Shown one piece after another: positions 1 through 14,000 of a stretch of DNA of 64,000 nucleotides. This stretch comes from Liolophura sinensis (lineage: Eukaryota > Mollusca > Polyplacophora > Chitonida > Chitonidae): contig NC_088301.1 of the NCBI RefSeq assembly GCF_032854445.1, positions 9,048,281 through 9,112,280 of the forward strand, written 5' to 3'. The translations under genes and the position numbers were made by a program. Within the stretch, counting starts at the first letter, position 1; each line of letters begins with the position of its first letter. The notes under the pieces were generated by a model, which was not told the DNA's origin, searched no databases, and saw only the letters and a program-made list of their open reading frames with translations.

Positions 1-148
1 CACAACAATGCTGGCCTATCTGTATTTCCTGATAATTTATCAGTGAGAGGGATTTTGGTCAAAGCCGTTTCCACAGATTTCATCATGGTTTATGCACAGT
101 CTTTGAAGGAACAAATGCAAAGTTGTCTCCCTTTAGTGCAGTGCGAAA
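1..148 (+). promoter_or_regulatory. OXCT1 5' flank / possible 5' UTR
   Basis: The window opens only 148 bases before the start codon, so the promoter is largely outside it. No TATA box is evident. Bases 5-16 (acaatgctggcc) resemble the SINE core. An ATG at 85 opens an overlapping frame out of phase with the gene. Confidence 0.3.
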
Positions 149-238
149 ATGGCGACCTTGTACAACGTCAGGCTGTTTGCGGCTGCAGGGAAGACTTTTG
201 TGAGAATTCCACAGAAATACAATTCACCAATTTGTTGT
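149..238 (+). CDS. OXCT1: OXCT1 coding exon 1 (residues 1-30)
   Basis: It begins [20 protein letters not shown], which is basic, without acidic residues and amphipathic, as expected of a mitochondrial transit peptide. It ends in phase 0 before gtaaga. An upstream ATG at 85 is in another frame and would overlap this start if it is transcribed. Confidence 0.85.
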
Positions 239-3200
239 GTAAGATTCCTAGTATAGCCTACACATCTTGGCATTGTGACACACAGAATGCGCTTTCTATA
301 AAGACATACAATACGGACAAAGTTTGCTCAGCGGTTGTTGTTGCAACTCGGTTGTGATGGGTAGAGCCTTGGAATGTATCCAAAACAGTACTGGTTCATT
401 AAGTTGGTAAACCTTCGAAGCCAGATTGTCATGTGTGATATAAACAGTTTCACAAGTTCTAATAACCTAGGCCAGAGTTTGTGATTGAATTTGATATTCC
501 ACTATTCAAGTTGTCTTAGAGAATAAAGTCTCAAATATGAAGTTGCACAGTGTCAAAAGGGTATCCAAAAATTAGCAATAATAATAATAATATAAATAAT
601 AATAGGTAAATAAATTGTATGGCAAGTAGAATAAGTGCACCTGATTGGAAATCAGAATGTAGAAAGTTGTCAGAGAAAAACTCAAGAAAACCAAGTTTTT
701 AAAAAATTTTGGTTAAGCTGGTTTTATTCTAACCAGAATCTGTGTCTGTTGCTTCGTCATATTTCATCACATAGTATTTTGACCTGAAGATTTGAACATA
801 GAAAGACAGGCTCCAGAGTACTCCTGCAAGATTTCTGAAAGCAAGGGGTAGGGGCATAGGCCCATATACAAATTCCCATTTTCCCACAGTGGTAACCTTA
901 TCACTGACTGACACCTTGTTTTGCTGCCATTTCAGTGGTTCCCAGCTAAACATTTTATTGGATGATAACTTATGCCTTGGTTTCCTCCCACCATAATGCT
1001 GGTCATTGTCGTATAAGTGAAATATTCTTGAATACAGCGTGAAACACAAATCAAATTAATAAATAGATAACGAATGCTATTTATCTAAAAAGAGGACCCC
1101 TTTCATCTCATGAGATTTTCTTTGTGTCATATTTTAGATAAAAACTTTTTTGATAGTGTATAATGTAAATGTATTTTATTCTTCTAATTTAGATCACCAG
1201 TTGCAAGTATTTCAGTTCCAGTTCTCAAAGAAATGCCAGATTTTATGAGAATGCCGTTGATGCTGTGAAGGATATACCAGATGGAGCCAAACTTTTAGTG
1301 GGAGGTCAGTGCTCTTTTTTTCAGCTTCGCTCACTCTAAACACCAGTTCTGAACACCAGCACCCAAACTTTGCATAATAGAGAACTTTTGAGTTAAAGGA
1401 TAAATAAATCTTGTTATGGGTGTTTCTACTCAGTATGCATTTTAGCTTATGAAAAGTGCATAAATCATTACAGCATTGTCCAGGGCCTGGTTTTTCAAAA
1501 CTGGTTGAAGACTTAATACCAGATTTAACTTTGAGCCAAGTCTTCAATTTTGTACTTAGCCTAAAACAGAAAAAAATTTGTACAAGTATAAAATATGAAC
1601 TAAAACTGCTACTGTTATTCTTTGACTTTGGAGTGACATATTACCAGTATTAGCTACTACACTTTTGAACAGCTTTACTATGGGGGTAACACGTATCTGG
1701 ATAATACAGAGCTGAAATAGAGACAAGGAAAAAATATGTATATATATCTGACATTTGTATGCTACTTGTGAACAATGAATGGGTGTTTCAAGTTGATAAT
1801 CATGAGATCAATTTTACCCCAAAATACACAATTGTTTGAGTCACATCAAGGAAAAAAATTGTTATTTATCTTACCCTCTGTGATAGCTGTCTTGTATTCC
1901 ATGATTTAGTTATCACCTGGTCAAGGATGAATCCCAAGTATTTTATTTATATGTGGGTGTGTGAAGCTCCATTGTTGCTCTGGAATATGTAAAAGACATT
2001 CAAATAGGGGATTTATTACTTCATATTTTACTTTAATATTTAATATGTATTTGTGCTGGTCATTATTTGTTATTCTAGGATTTGGACTGTGTGGCATCCC
2101 TGAAAACTTAATAGCGGCCTTACGAGAAACTGGGAGTAAAAACCTGACTGTTGTCAGCAACAATTGTGGTGTGGATGACTTTGGGTTAGGAATTCTCCTC
2201 AATAATAGGCAGGTTCGTCAAAGCTGGTATTTAATATAATATGCGGCAGTCCTTCAAAAATTCTGTGCCAGATGCAGCCTGACGCTATCAGAAACAATTG
2301 GTTGGATAAAATTCTATCCAAATCCAAATTTGGATTTTTTGGCGGGTTGATCAGTGTATGCCCATTGGGCATTTTTACTGACGGCCTGAGATATTGCATC
2401 CGAAGTCAGAGAGGGACGCTAGAAACTGCTGAATGTATGGTTCTTGCCTTGCTGGCTATATGTTTCTTGGTATGTAAGGCAACATCAACTTAAATTTTTG
2501 TTTTTTGGGCAGAATGAACTCTTTTCAATATCGTTGGAGGGTATATAAAAAAAAAGTCCAAATTGTTGGAAATGTTGACTGTCCCAGCAGTCTTCTTTTG
2601 GTGAAGGCATATGTTTACATTACGGAAAAACCTTGAAAATCTGGAAAATCATAAAGGACATCAAGATTGCAAAAAAAAAAAAAAAAAAATTTTAGTTTTT
2701 ATTTTTATGCCATTTTTGGATTTTTTCTGTCCGCTTACCTGTATAAAGCACGTAAGATTTGTGCTGCCTAAGCTTCAAGTACACTGGGTAAATTGAATTT
2801 TTTAAAAATTAAAAGGCACAGCAACATTCAGCCATTCAAGCAAGGATTGCTTCTGATTGACTGATTACCAGGTAAATACATCAGACATTTTTACTTTGCA
2901 TTGGCCCAGTCCACAGTCTGTTTTGAATGGAATTTTTTTAAAAATTAAGAACACAGCAACATGCAGCACCTCAAGCAATGATTGCTCCCGATTCATTGAT
3001 TGACTGATTGGTTTCTTTTATATGGTTGTTAATGTTGTGGAACAAGCAGATTACTGAAAGCCATTAGAATTGTCATTATGAAGCAGTGCATTTTGTTGTA
3101 TTTTGACCATTTCAGAGGAGTGTGTCACCAGATTATGTTGTATGCCAGTTTATGTGCGACAGAGCGAGTCATGGTCAAGCGGTTCAGAAACTTGTCATTC

Positions 3201-6200
3201 TATGGCTTGAATAAACAATGCGTGGGGTTCAATTCTAGGCTAGGACATTTGTGAATTTCCAAGTGATCACTGTTTGTGAGGCCTTGGTGACAATACGCGG
3301 TTGAAGGTGCTCGTGTAGTTGTTTGTGTAGTTTAACATTCACTGAAAACAACTTGTCTTCCATTTGTACGGGGTCCTCCGTGGCAGAGCGGGTTAGCACG
3401 CCAGCACAGCACAGTGACCCAGGAGCCTCTCACCAATGCTGTCGCTGTGAGTGCAAGTCCCTCATTCTGAATTCCTTTCCGGTCATACTTGGGAAGGGCT
3501 GCCAGAAACCTTCAGATGGTTGTGGGTTTCCCTTGGGCTATGTCCAGTTTCCTCCCACCATAATGCTGACATACAGTTGAAATATTCATGAGTGTGGTAT
3601 AAAACACCAATCAGTCAAATGCATTAGTATGGTTCACATATCTTTATGTCTCGTGGGAAAGTTCGTCAGTAACATGACAAAGGTCGGTGGTTAACTCTAG
3701 CACTGTGTTTCATCCACCCATAAAACTGAACGACATGATATAAGTGAAATACTCCTGGATATGGTGTCCTACAACCGTTGAATAAAAAAACAAAAACGAA
3801 GTGTCCAACTTTCCTCTCTCTCTCTTTGAACAGATCAAACGCATGATTTCCTCCTATGTTGGAGAAAACAAAGAGTTTGCACGTCAGTATCTGTCAGGAG
3901 AGCTCGAAGTGGAACTGACACCTCAGGTAAACTTTAAACGACAAATTTGCGTGTCAATGTTTGTGTTGTACATGCCACAGCTCTGCACTGTAAAGCCCCG
4001 TCCAGACTATCCAACATTGTTCAACTTTGAATACTGTTGAGGGAAGTTGAGTGTCCAGTCCAGACTACAAATCAGATTGGTCAACACTGCCCAACACTTT
4101 TGTCGTGTGTTGAGAGGTGTTTGTTTACCAAATTTTCAATAAATGCAAGGGAAATTTCCATCTTTCTCTCCAGTGCATGATGCACAATAATTTTCCTTTG
4201 TCTCTGTCTTTAGAGAGAGTGCTGTACAGCCAAGGGTATTTTTCATACTCCTGTATCAACGCAATTGTCTCATCTTGAGACCAGTTTCTCTCTTTGGTGC
4301 CTCCATTTTGCCCAGGTAGCATGACTTAAGACGGTTACATTATTTCTTCATGCCCGCTGATTGGCTACTTTCACTCAACTTGACTCAGTTTGTTGAGAAA
4401 AAATACATATGCACATTTCTGATTTTAACAATGTTGGAAGGTGTTGAATGGAGTTAAAGAACTCGTTCACTTGTTCACTCAGCTTCAAGTTAACACTCGT
4501 TGAGTTTACAAAAGTTGAATGATGTTGGATAGTCTGGACAGGGCGTAATTGAGTGATAAAAGTATCTCACTCTAGTGGCGTATATGTGGGAAGGTCTGAC
4601 AGCAGACTGCAGATGGTTGTAGGCTTCACCCGGGCTCTGCCTTCTGCAAAGTGACTCTGTGTGATACGAATGAAATAATTTTGAAAGCCATGGTAAACTG
4701 GTATAAAACAAGAAAGCATGAAATGGTCATAAGACAGATTGTCATAAGGTTATAACAAGGGTCAAAATGTTTAGTCATTCACACGTATTTAAGAGCTCAA
4801 AATTAAAATACCATCCAATTTAAGCTGAGGTTATCTCAGAGATAATTTTGAATCAAGCATGTTCATAATTTCACTAAAATACTTGTTGTAATTTATCTAC
4901 TTTCATGTTGTGTTACAATGTGGCTAAATGGAATCTAATACATTTCACACACCTTCTTGCCTTAAACAGAGTGGCTCAAAGCTTTGTATTTTTATACTCT
5001 TACCTGTGGCACTTCACACACTTTATGTAGTGTGTGCTCAGAAAACACCTTTGTAGTACTGTATCACAAATACTGCAACACCACAAATGAAACATTGTGG
5101 TTTTACTGCAGTCTGGACTATTTTGTGTAGCCTGTCAGATATTGTGAACGACAGACAAGAATAACAGCTGATTTACCCCTGTTTTCATGTTATATTTTAT
5201 CTGGCACTAAGTGTCTATGTGTACCAATTACCTGTATTACCTGTATTTTTTCCAGTGATTTTCATGATAAATTTGTTTTGTCGGGTTGTTTCGTTTAACG
5301 ATTAATGTAGAAGACATACATATACATCTATGTTGGGCTCAACATTGAAATGATGAACAAGGGAGGCAACCCATACCTGGGTGTACTTGATGGGCTAAAG
5401 ATTTTATGGTGATAACTGAAGAATGTGACCACCTCTGGTGACCACTTTTCTGTTTTGCATTTTTTCTCAAATCTCAGAGATCTTACAACTATTTTAGTTT
5501 GAAAACTGGCCCCTATCCCTCTACATATGAACATTAAGACAACAGTGCTAACCAGCCTACTTTCTTGTTGCCAATTTTTCAGGGTACGTTGGCAGAGAAG
5601 CTGCGTGCTGGGGGCGCAGGTATACCAGCCTTCTTCACCCCAACAGGATATGGCACCCTGGTGCAGGAAGGAGGGGCACCCATCAAATACTCTTCTGATG
5701 GCTCTATCGCTGTTCCCAGTGAACCCCGAGAGGTAGGTGGGCCGTGCAGACATGTACATGTATGTTGATTGTGAAGGATTTTGTTAGTCAGGTTCATTGG
5801 AATTTTAATTGTGAATTCAAATTCCAGATGTCAGGGACTGGCATGGTGAGAATTCAAACCTGGCCTCAGACGGGGAATTTGTTGAATCCTGTTGTCACTC
5901 TACATGGTGGCTTGGTGACGATATTTGTGTGGCCATTTGTCGTTAATGTGTGTTGCAGACCACTTGTTTTCCATCAGTATGCGGTATATATCTGTACATC
6001 GCCTGTGGAAAAGTTTGTAGCGTACTATATATGTGTATTAAAAGCCAAATCCAGTGTTAGGTTATGTACATTTATCTGGCCAATCAGCATTGTTTCTGTA
6101 TCCCTTTGTAAAATGAAAAATATTGTTTGTAAAATGAAAAATACTGTTTGTAAATGAAAAATACTGTTTGTAAAGAGAAAAATACTGTTAGGATACAAGA

Positions 6201-8012
6201 CATCCGTGACCCTACCAATGACCTTCGAAATGTTTGTTGTTTGTCAACTTTATTTTGATACGTCTCATTTTTTTTTCCTATTTGATACTTTTGGAAAAGT
6301 TATTTCATTGAGCACAGCGCAAGCTTGTATAGAATAGAGATGATGTGAACTCAACAGTTAAAAAGCCTGAATGGCCAATTTTCTGTGCTAGAATCTGTGC
6401 TATACCCATAAAATATAAACCCTCAAGATACAACAGCAGCCAGCATTATGATGGGAGGGAAGGTACGGCTGCAGAGGAAGCCTGTATGAGCATCAACATG
6501 ACTTGAACTCACAGCAACCGCAGTTGTGAGAGGTTTCTGGGTCATTGCACTGGGCTGACACGCTCACAGTGGAGGCATTAATTAATACATGTAATATGAA
6601 TACTGTGATATATGTAAATGCAAATACCATGGCAACATACACAAGTAATGTACGTGTATTTACAGGATTGTAGTGAGGCAACTACGTTTCTGATGTATGT
6701 GTCACACAGGTGTTCACTGTACCAGGTGTGATATCTGTAGACGAAAATTCAATACAGATGAGCATTAGGATCTTGTACACTCACATATATGTCTTTATTA
6801 CCCTGTCATTCGTAATGCTACATATATAGTTTTCTACACTATTACACAGGAGCTAGATTACAGTGTACAAACTGGTACACTGAATGGTAATCAGTTGTAA
6901 TCCTTTGCAATCAGTTGTTATCAGTGCTCAGGTACACTCAGCTACTATCAGGTTCAAGAAACTTTATGGCCTCAAAAGTCCACTCCATGCTTACGTCAGT
7001 CAATTGCGTCACAGTCCTGATGAAAAATATGACTTGATATCATAACAACACTACTGTTTTACCAAATATGACTTGATATCATAACAACACTACTGTTTTA
7101 CCAAATATGACTTGATATCCTTACAACACTACTGTTTTACCAGGTATGACTTGATATCATAACAACACTACTGTTTTACCAGGTATGACTTGATATCATA
7201 ACAACACTACTGTTTTACCAAATATGACTTGATATCATAACAACACTACTGTTTTACCAGGTATGACTTGATATCATAACAACACTACTGTTTTACCAAA
7301 TATGACTTGATATCATAACAACACTACTGTTTTACCAGGTATGACTTGATATCATAACAACACTACTGTTTTACCAGGTATGACTTGATATCATAACAAC
7401 GCTACTGTTTTACCAAATATGACTTGATATCATAACAACAAATATTCAGTTTAAACCTGTGTAAAATCAAGCAAAATGTTAACATAATCTGAGCTGCCTG
7501 CCGCCCATCATTCCTGAAGTTTTGCTGGTCCCCTTAAAACTCTAACTGTGACCTATCCAGAGATGTGGGGTGGTGGGGGAGTATCCATCATCAGCACTGT
7601 CACTACAAATGGATCTGACATAGACAGGGTTGGTGTGTGGCTATGAAATGCCTGGAAACGACTGACCCATTAAAAATACACACAAGAAGTAGTCCAAATC
7701 CAGTTGATCCATTTTAACAATTTAACATAATGAAAAGGCTAAGTAACTCTGAAGAAATGTGGCTCACTTTATTAGCTGGCTACATTTCTGAAGCCAGCTT
7801 CTCTGGGAGCATTTACTGTGTGCATGTCTAAGTGTATATACACACATGACAATAACATACTTCACACTACATGCACTTGGTACAGTTCTCATGAGGAGGA
7901 CTTCAATTTAAGTCGATATACGTGTATCATCAAAATGAATTCCCTGGGAATTATACTTGGCTTATAATTAAAAGTAGACCAGTTATTAATTTTTTAGTCA
8001 AAAGTTTTGTTC

Positions 8013-8052
<40 letters not shown>

Positions 8053-11000
8053 TACATATATATATACTTTGCAAAAGCGTAAGTAAATAAAATAATTAAG
8101 ATATGTTTGTAAATAGTAAGTCCATAGATGAAATTTAATCTATAGGTTTTTTTGTCACATATATTGTAAACTGCACTGTACATTTTAATATTTGAAAGGA
8201 AAGTGAAGGTAGAGGTACTGATCATGTGGTGTTTTTTTTCTGTATTACTGGATGAATTACTTCACTCTGTAAATAAATCATGTCAGATTCTCAGGCAGAA
8301 TGTGTACAGTAACGGTTATTCACATGAGCCTGGTGAAAAACAGAAAAAGAAGTAAGACTACATGCGGAGCATTGCTCAGCCATGTCAGCTGGTCCACTGT
8401 ACCCAGTTAGTTCCCAGATGACATTTCCAAAAATATTTGAGCAGTGACAGAAAATATGAGCGAAAGAGAGGGATAAAATATACCTCAAAAATGAAAAATA
8501 TATATATTTTTTTCATAGTTTTGCCCTAAAAACGATAATGTTTGATTTAGAGTTCTTTTTCACGGATTCTTTTAATCACCTGTTAAACTGTTTAATAGTC
8601 CAGAGATGTAGAACCACTGGCTCATACAGATGGTCTTGGGATTCCTGCGGGCATTGCCCAGTTTCCTCCCACCATAATGCTGTCCTCAATCGTATAGGTG
8701 AAATATTTTTGACTAAAGTATAAAACTAATTACTGATTAAATAAAATTAGTATATGGAAGCAGTGGCTTCTCTGTACATATGTTTTTTGCACGGATGATC
8801 ATGACGACTGAGAATCCTCAGGGGCACAAAGCTGTCAAAGGTAAATAGGCTTGAATAAATGCCGTCAGAGTTTTATAGTCTGAACTTGTCATGCTAATAC
8901 ATGGTATGTGTATTCTTCCTGGACATACATTTGAACTTGGACACTAATTTTTAAATTTCTCATGAAAGTCTTAAGATTTTTTCTAAATGGAGATTTCTAA
9001 CAGATATTTACAATACATGCACTGAGTTTTTGCACTGACACTAATGAATTGTTTTAAAGTTCAAATTAGGTCTGAGAGAGCTTCATGCCCTATGGGCCTG
9101 GTTTAGGCCTCAGGTTTGGCCCAGGTTTGGCCCATTGAACATGACAGCTATATATATATATTAGAATACTTTCAGATTAGATTATTTTCACTATTACTCC
9201 CGTTCAAGTACTGGGTGCAGTAATGGATTTTCCTGGTACACAGATTTTGTCCATACAACTCGGGCTAAAGTGCTGCACCAAGTTTCCAGAAACTGTATAT
9301 TTTTTATATTATCTAAACATTTACATGAGTAATAATAATGGAAGTTTCATTATTACTTTTATTTTCCTTTTCTTTCTTTTATCCTTGGAAACGATGGGGA
9401 TGGATTGGGGGGTAATGGACATCCTGATTCTACTTTTTTTATAGCATCCTTTTATATTTTTGCCTCATGAGCTCATGTGCAGATGACAAGGGGATGGGAA
9501 AAGCCATCGCCCACTCACTCGTTCTGTGCTTTACACATGTGTATCATGAGGTTCCACTTCTGGAGGGGATAGGAAGGCGTTGGTAATGGGCCGTCTCCCA
9601 CTAACCTATCTCTTCCATTGGTTGGGATAGTTATGGTGGCAAAATTCACACTTGCCTTTATTATTATTTCACTGTTTAAGTACTTTGTGTTGATTTAATT
9701 TGCCACCGTATATCTATCTATATATATATTGTTTTCCAAATCTTGATGCAGCTGGTTTACACAGTCTAAATAACCATGTTTTCCATTGTATATGTAATGT
9801 AAAACATATTGGTTCAAATTGTTTGTGTCTGAGGGCCACAGGGTAGATCAACCTAGTGTTGACTGAGTATACGTATTGTATTTTACCCTCTTGAAAGAAA
9901 GCCATTATTATTATTATCATTATTTTTGAAAACTTGAACAGTGTGTATTTAAATTCATTATGTTCAAGGGGTTATAAATGTTTTTCTCCTGTAATTTGAG
10001 GTAGTCCTTCATGATCGAGACTGATACATATATGGTATGGTAGACATAAGCTAGTTCATTCACACACCATATTGTACATGTGTTTTGTGTGTACATTGTG
10101 TCGTTGGTAAGCTTACACATATGGACCGTACATGTTTACAAAATACCAAAACTTACACACACGTATATATGTGCTACTACCATGTGTCGATTACCTGGTA
10201 ACAGTTTTATTGAACGCTCGAATGACCTATAAAAACCTTGTCTTGGCTAGACAAACCAGCAAGCTGTTGTTGGGATGGTTACCATGGTAACCTGGTGACA
10301 TCATAGTGTCGTCATTTGCTTTATTTGTGGATTACACAGTTCAGTATATGTCACACCCATCTAGTCTGTGTGTCTTTGGTAATAGAATGGCATGTACATG
10401 TCCTATAAACTAGGAAAACCTGGTCTTCATTATAGATAGATACAGGCATGAAGGCATGTTTTTAGTGTAATCCATAAAAATGGGATTTGGGGAATGTCAA
10501 ATTTTGCCTATGTCATATGTTTATGTTGATTATGGCATAAAACACCCACCAAATAAATGAGTAAAATATTTTTAGGTTAGGTGAAATGTATCATTCAGGT
10601 TACATTGGAGTAGCTAAATTATGGTAGTCATATACATGAATTATGAATATGCGCAGGTACATGCAGTATGTAAAGGTATAATAATGTAGGTACAAATTTG
10701 TGCTGAAATTTAATGTTGTGTCGGTGTAGCATTTGCACATAATAAATACTATTGCATGTCACAAATTAGCTAGCCTTACAGGGTCAGTGTGTACTTCCTT
10801 TATGTATTGATTTAATACCTGGGCTGTGGTGAGGTTTTCCTTATACAGGCGTATTGTAGGCCTGAGACGGGCAGGTAGCATGGTGCAGCCCACCTGTATG
10901 TCACATAAAGGTACACCTGTAGTTACCTTTGTTATGAAAATGAGGTCTGTAATCAGGACCGAGAATAATTCATTGTCTCTAGCACCTCAGAACAGGGTAG

Positions 11001-14000
11001 TGCACATGCTGTGGAGCAACACGCGTGCCTAGCGTATTGTTCAAGTTAGAGACAGGAAATGCTGATATCCTGGTGGAGAGTGTGTGTAGTGGGTTATAAA
11101 CATTGACCTGTCTCCTTCGCTGTACTGAGTCACTGTACCTTCTAAAGCCTTGACTCACTCAGCTCACAGGCTGTACTGTTTTTTTCTGGATATAAGATCA
11201 TGTGTTGGGGGGCCTGTGATTCATTTCGTGTGGACAAGCATGGGTGACACATGTGGATTTCCCAACTGAATACCTACACAAGACACTTACCCGGGAACTT
11301 GTCTCTCTGGTGTATACTGGACAGAAATATACATGGACCTGTACGCTTATAGTGAAGTATATGTAGGTGATAGCTGGTCACTGTGATTGTAGGGAAACAG
11401 ATCCTGCTACCAGTGTTTTGTGCATGTACATTGCCAGGAAATAGAAATCTTGTCTGAGAAATCGTGGGGAATTTAAATCCTCTTTTATTACAATTATTCT
11501 GATATTTTGTAACTTTGGCTGGAGAAGAAAGTGCTTGAAAATGGTGAAAGATAGACTGGCAGATTTGAAAGCTCGGAGACCAAGTGTTTTCAGATCGATC
11601 AAGGAAAGTATTCGGAGGAAAAGCTTTCGAAGGAAAAACACGATGGGGAATTTTTTGGAGGATGTGAATGATATAGATGGAGCTCTGGTCAGTTTGAAGG
11701 ACAGTATCCAGGAGACTAAGCGTTTACAGGCTTCTGTGTTGAGTACCCCAGCCTCAAACAAGAAGCTACACACAGAGCTGGCCAAATCTAATGCACAAAA
11801 CCGAGAGCTTTCAGCAAACGTGAGGAAGCTGATACAAGATCTGCGTCAGAATTATGATGATCCTGCAGGTAAGAATTCCACCGATAAATCAAAAGCTAGT
11901 GAACAAGTTGTGCGCAATCAACTGGAACGTTTGACCTCAGATCTTAAAGAAACTGTGAATGATTGGCACACTGCCCAGGCATCGTATGGCGATAGAGTGA
12001 AAGAGAGGCTGAAACGAGAGTACAGTATCGTGGGCGAATCCAAAAGTGACAAAGAATTGAATGATCTGTTGAATTCGGACGAACCACACTCGGTTTTCAC
12101 ACAGGATGTAATCAAGGAGATACAAGACGCGCAGAATGTGTTAGACCAGGTGAAGGAAAGAGAGAAAGAAATACGCAATCTGGAGAAAAGTGTTGTGGAA
12201 GTCCATGAGTTGTTTACAGATATTCAGATTCTGGTGGGAGAGCAAGGGGAGGTTATTGACAGAGTTGAAACCAACGTGGAAAATGCGCACGAAAATGTGG
12301 CTGCCGGGGCGGCCAAACTGAAGCAAGCCAGAGTTTACAAGAAAAAAGCCCGCCGAAAGAAGTTTATCATAGCTGGCATTGTCATTGTGGCTGTTTTACT
12401 GGTTGGTGGAATAATAGCCATAGCCATTCTTGCCTAAGTGATTTCTCAATGGATTCTTGATGGAATTGTGAAAGAGGAAAGTACTTGATTTTATGATTTG
12501 TTTTGGATTCATTTATTTCTGCCATTTTTGGAATGTTTTCTACTGTCGAAGCTTGAACTGGTATCATACACATAAAGTTTAATGTGTTGAAAGATTATTT
12601 TTGTAACCTGAGCATCACATTATTGCTGCACACCTGTAGAATGTATACTTGTTTATTATCCTGTGGTCAGATTTACCTGTTTTTCAATCAGAATTTTGCT
12701 GATCTTCCTTTAGTACTCCTACATGTACTTGCACATACTGTAATCCTTCAACCTTTTTGCATGTTTGCAAGGTCTTTATTCAAGTGTATTGTGGGAACAT
12801 TATTTGCTTAAACTGATTAAATTACAGTTTTTTTTGGTGTCTCTGATGTCTCTGTGGTTTTGCAAATTAAAACACTGCATAAATCTGACTAAATGTTGCT
12901 CTTTCACATGGTGAAAGGTTGAGTATTTAGGGTACTCACACGTGTATACAGTACTTACAGGGTGTTGTTATCAACTGAAGTTTGATTATGCAGTTTCTGA
13001 ATACTTGCCTATACATTAATGCATATAATGACAGAGATGTATATGACACGTATTATGGTTTGTGGCAAATTCTTGTAATGTCTTAAACAAGTTCATTATT
13101 CATTAGCTAAAATTTCAGCATGTGAAGCCTTACATTGTTTCTCAAACTGCTTTCACCGGTAAATGGATTTGTTGTCCACTAATTACCCTGGACATTTTTA
13201 CAGTCATGTACAGGTATGGTATTTATGAGGGCTGTATACACACCAGGATTTACCTTTAATCGTGGTGCTCAGGACTCCTGGGAATGTCAGCACTTGGTAT
13301 GCTGTATAGGTGGCTTCAGACAACTATATACACCAGTTGTAGAGAGTTATATGTCGTACAGGAGTATGTCCCTTGTTATATGTATATTGTCAGTTCTCTG
13401 AGAAATATGCTTTAGAAAACTGTGCAAAGTAATGCTATGTGATATTTTATAATTCTGCAGTGTATTAAATTTCAGCAATTTAAACAAACAAAAAACCCAA
13501 CAACATGTAAATCAAATCTCATGCATTGCTTCTTAAGGTACAACAATTAAAATTGTTGAACAGATAAGTACCTTATACATGATAACTTTGACTTATGTCT
13601 TCTCTCTGTATTTCGTGACTTTTTTCGACAAACACATGCAGAGAAGGCTTAACTGTGCAGTTGCCACGGCATGGCTGAAATATTGCTGTAGTGCTGTAAT
13701 TATCCTTGCGTTATAAGGCTGCCGTAAAACACCTACCGGTGTGTCAGTGTAGATATATGAATATTCATGTTGTATGTTTTATCTGTACATGCATATGCAT
13801 GCTTTATATGGTAAACATGTATGGGACAGTATTCATGTTTGCTGTAAGATTTGTACATACATGTGTTAATTAACGTTGTGTACATATGCATTATTACTTT
13901 TTGATAAAACAATAAACTTCTTTAAAATGTGACATTTTCAACTCTTTTGAAAGTGTTGATACAACATCACAGAATGGGTATCTGAAACCAGTTGTTGATT

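Noticed and set aside
3160-3250. tRNA-like stretch with atggtcaagcggttcag and ggggttcaattctagg
   Set aside because: A and B boxes are plausible but no cloverleaf could be closed by eye; possibly another old SINE head, not reported as a gene.
5328-5759. 143-codon minus-strand frame
   Set aside because: Antisense to OXCT1 exon 5 and flanking intron; no family resemblance.
7029-7440. CRISPR-like regular repeats
   Set aside because: Repeats are directly adjacent with no spacers and the genome is animal; it is a minisatellite.
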